A stretch of DNA of 64,000 nt, taken from the NCBI GenBank assembly GCA_963807675.1, contig CAWECP010000012.1:62001-126000 (forward strand). The letters are read 5' to 3'. The stretch comes from Bog-473 sp963807675. Lineage in GTDB: Bacteria; Actinomycetota; Acidimicrobiia; Acidimicrobiales; RAAP-2. Below the pieces are notes generated by a model. That model was not told the DNA's origin. It saw only the letters and a program-made list of their open reading frames with translations, and made no database searches. Within the stretch, counting starts at the first letter, position 1, and every line of letters starts with the position of its first letter. Shown in pieces: positions 63,038 to 64,000 of the stretch. Made by a program: the position numbers and the translations under genes.

Positions 63038-63411
63038 CGCCGGTGGCTCTTCGGAGTGGGATCGTCAAGAGCGGGAGTCGGGCTGGCTCCGAAGCGCGTC
63101 ACCCTCACCTCTTCTCGCGTCACGAACGACCCGGGCGCGAGCTCCTTGACCACGGGAAGGAACGCTTCGATGCGTTCGGGCGTGTCGACGAGCTCAATGG
63201 TCACCGGCAAGCCGATCATGGCATCGGGGAAGCGCGATGTACGGATCCGACCCGAGGCACCAAAGCCCTCGATCCCCCGCCACACGGTCGCTCCGGCCAG
63301 CCCGTCTTCACGAGCCCGAGTCAACAACATTTCATGCAGCCCGTGACGCCCCGAACGATCGTCTTCGCTCAAGAAGACCACGATCCTCGTAGCGATCTGG
63401 CTCGTCGGCAC
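63034..63411 (-). CDS. DUF190 protein, partner of the fluoride channel gene
   Basis: A 125-residue DUF190 domain ('TRIVVFLSEDDRSGRHGLHE', 'REDGLAGATVWRGIEGFGAS', 'LPVTIELVDTPERIEAFLPV'), a GlnB-like fold often encoded beside crcB. GTG start with AAGGAGG upstream. It is divergent from crcB over 200 bases. Its role in fluoride resistance is not established; it may sense or modulate the channel. No second riboswitch is visible on its side. Confidence 0.9.
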   Translation of the reverse strand: MPTSQIATRIVVFLSEDDRSGRHGLHEMLLTRAREDGLAGATVWRGIEGFGASGRIRTSRFPDAMIGLPVTIELVDTPERIEAFLPVVKELAPGSFVTREEVRVTRFGASPTPALDDPTPKSHRR

Positions 63412-63527
63412 CAGCCACCTCCTTCTCGGAGCGCACCCGAAGCACTGCGTACCCTAGTGCGACGGTGCGCCAACTGTCGTGGCTCCCAAGGATCCTCCCA
63501 GCTGGACTCAGTTGGTAGATTGGACCT

Positions 63528-63576
63528 TGGCGATGGAGCTCGCCCCGTATGCCTGTCGGCCAATGGCTCCTACCGG
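63528..63576 (+). promoter_or_regulatory. Fluoride riboswitch (crcB motif)
   Basis: The stretch begins GGCGATGGAGCTCGCC and ends GGCTCCTACCG, 36 bases before the crcB ATG. Three pairings of the crcB aptamer can be drawn: GGCGA/TCGCC (pseudoknot), GGAGC/GCTCC, and GCC/GGC around a TGTC loop. The conserved GATG and TAC-G elements are present; the usual TGATG before the 3' strand is CAATG here. Fluoride binding should switch on crcB. Confidence 0.82.
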
Positions 63577-63611
63577 ACGGTGCCCATTGCGGCACAACGA
63601 AGGAGGAGCTG

Positions 63612-64000
63612 ATGTGCCCAACAGGTGGCGATCACCCAGGCGTTCCGCTCGACCCCGACCTTGACGTCGGGCCGCCCGGCGGATTCGGCGCACGGCCGCT
63701 GTCGCGCGGGGGTCTACGTCCGCAAGCGATCATTTTGGTCTCTTTGGCCTTCGGCGGCGCGCTCGGAGCGATCGCTCGTTACGCCATCTCCCTCGGCTTG
63801 CCCACTGAGACCGGACGCTTCCCCTGGGGCACCTTTGTCATCAACATCTCGGGCAGTTTTGTCCTTGGCTTTCTTCTGATCGTGCTGATTGAGCAGTTCC
63901 CACGAGGGCGGCTCGCCCGTCCGGTCATCGGCACCGGCTTGATCGGGGCGTACACGACCTTCTCCACGTTCACGGTCGAATCGGTCCAGTTGGTGCGGGA
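63612..64000 (+). CDS. crcB: Fluoride channel CrcB/FluC, 3' end cut by window
   Basis: The ATG at 63612 has a perfect AAGGAGG upstream; the frame runs off the window, with 129 residues visible. After a 36-residue Gly/Pro-rich cytoplasmic tail, longer than usual, come 'LAFGGALGAIARYAISLGLP', 'WGTFVINISGSFVLGFLLIV' and 'GTGLIGAYTTFSTFTVES', the hallmark G-x-x-G-A-x-x-R-Y, the Asn of 'GTFVINISG' and the Phe/Thr 'TTFSTFTVE' pore motif of Fluc channels. It exports fluoride. The upstream fluoride riboswitch supports the call. Confidence 0.95.
   Translation, partial: MCPTGGDHPGVPLDPDLDVGPPGGFGARPLSRGGLRPQAIILVSLAFGGALGAIARYAISLGLPTETGRFPWGTFVINISGSFVLGFLLIVLIEQFPRGRLARPVIGTGLIGAYTTFSTFTVESVQLVR

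Overview
The window is high-GC DNA packed with genes and looks like an actinobacterial chromosome, most probably from class Acidimicrobiia. That placement is an inference. It rests on a class II DAHP synthase, several F420-type luciferase-like oxidoreductases, a mycothiol-dependent-type DinB protein, many GTG starts, and three secreted proteins built from a roughly 42-residue 'YWLVASDGGIFSFGDA' repeat. I saw no rRNA, tRNA, CRISPR array, transposase or phage genes.

Layout. 1-5.5 kb: a truncated GerMN protein, the rsfS/nadD end of a ribosome/NAD cluster, an F420-type oxidoreductase, and class II DAHP synthase coupled to a repeat protein with a GH25-like domain. 5.5-14.6 kb: scattered single genes (cyclopropane synthase, hydrolase, acetyltransferases, desaturase, stress protein, serine hydrolase). 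25.2 to 14.6 kb on the minus strand: nine tightly coupled genes (copper amine oxidase, DtxR regulator, amidohydrolase, obg, proB, proA, MoxR ATPase, VWA protein, histidine phosphatase). 25.2-29.4 kb: punA, VOC, RDD, a glycine-rich repeat protein and a Nudix hydrolase. 45.9 to 29.5 kb on the minus strand: core housekeeping genes (tig, clpP, clpX, folC, ndk, mreB, mreC, mreD, mrdA, two radical-SAM-linked genes, rne, rplU, rpmA). 46-52 kb: an amidohydrolase, a hydrolase/adenylate-cyclase fusion and a secreted GH16 repeat protein. 52-54 kb: a broken kinase-like gene, a phosphatase and a poorly coding stretch. 54.2-63 kb: six translationally coupled genes for a complex I/group 4 hydrogenase-like membrane complex, then a universal stress protein and a DegV protein. 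The end carries divergent DUF190 and crcB genes, with a fluoride riboswitch before crcB.

The most interesting locus is the 54-62 kb complex. It keeps NuoH-, NuoK- and two NuoL/M/N-like membrane subunits with their pump lysines. Its 'large subunit' has lost both cysteines of the N-terminal nickel motif and lacks the C-terminal DPCxxC. Its 'small subunit' has lost all four cysteines of the proximal [4Fe-4S] cluster and is fused to a one-cluster ferredoxin domain. It resembles the energy-converting-hydrogenase-related (Ehr) class, here in a strongly degenerate form. Four genes (mrdA, proB, the VWA gene and a kinase-like gene) carry apparent single-base frameshifts. The first three most likely reflect sequencing or assembly errors, because conserved protein resumes cleanly in the next frame.
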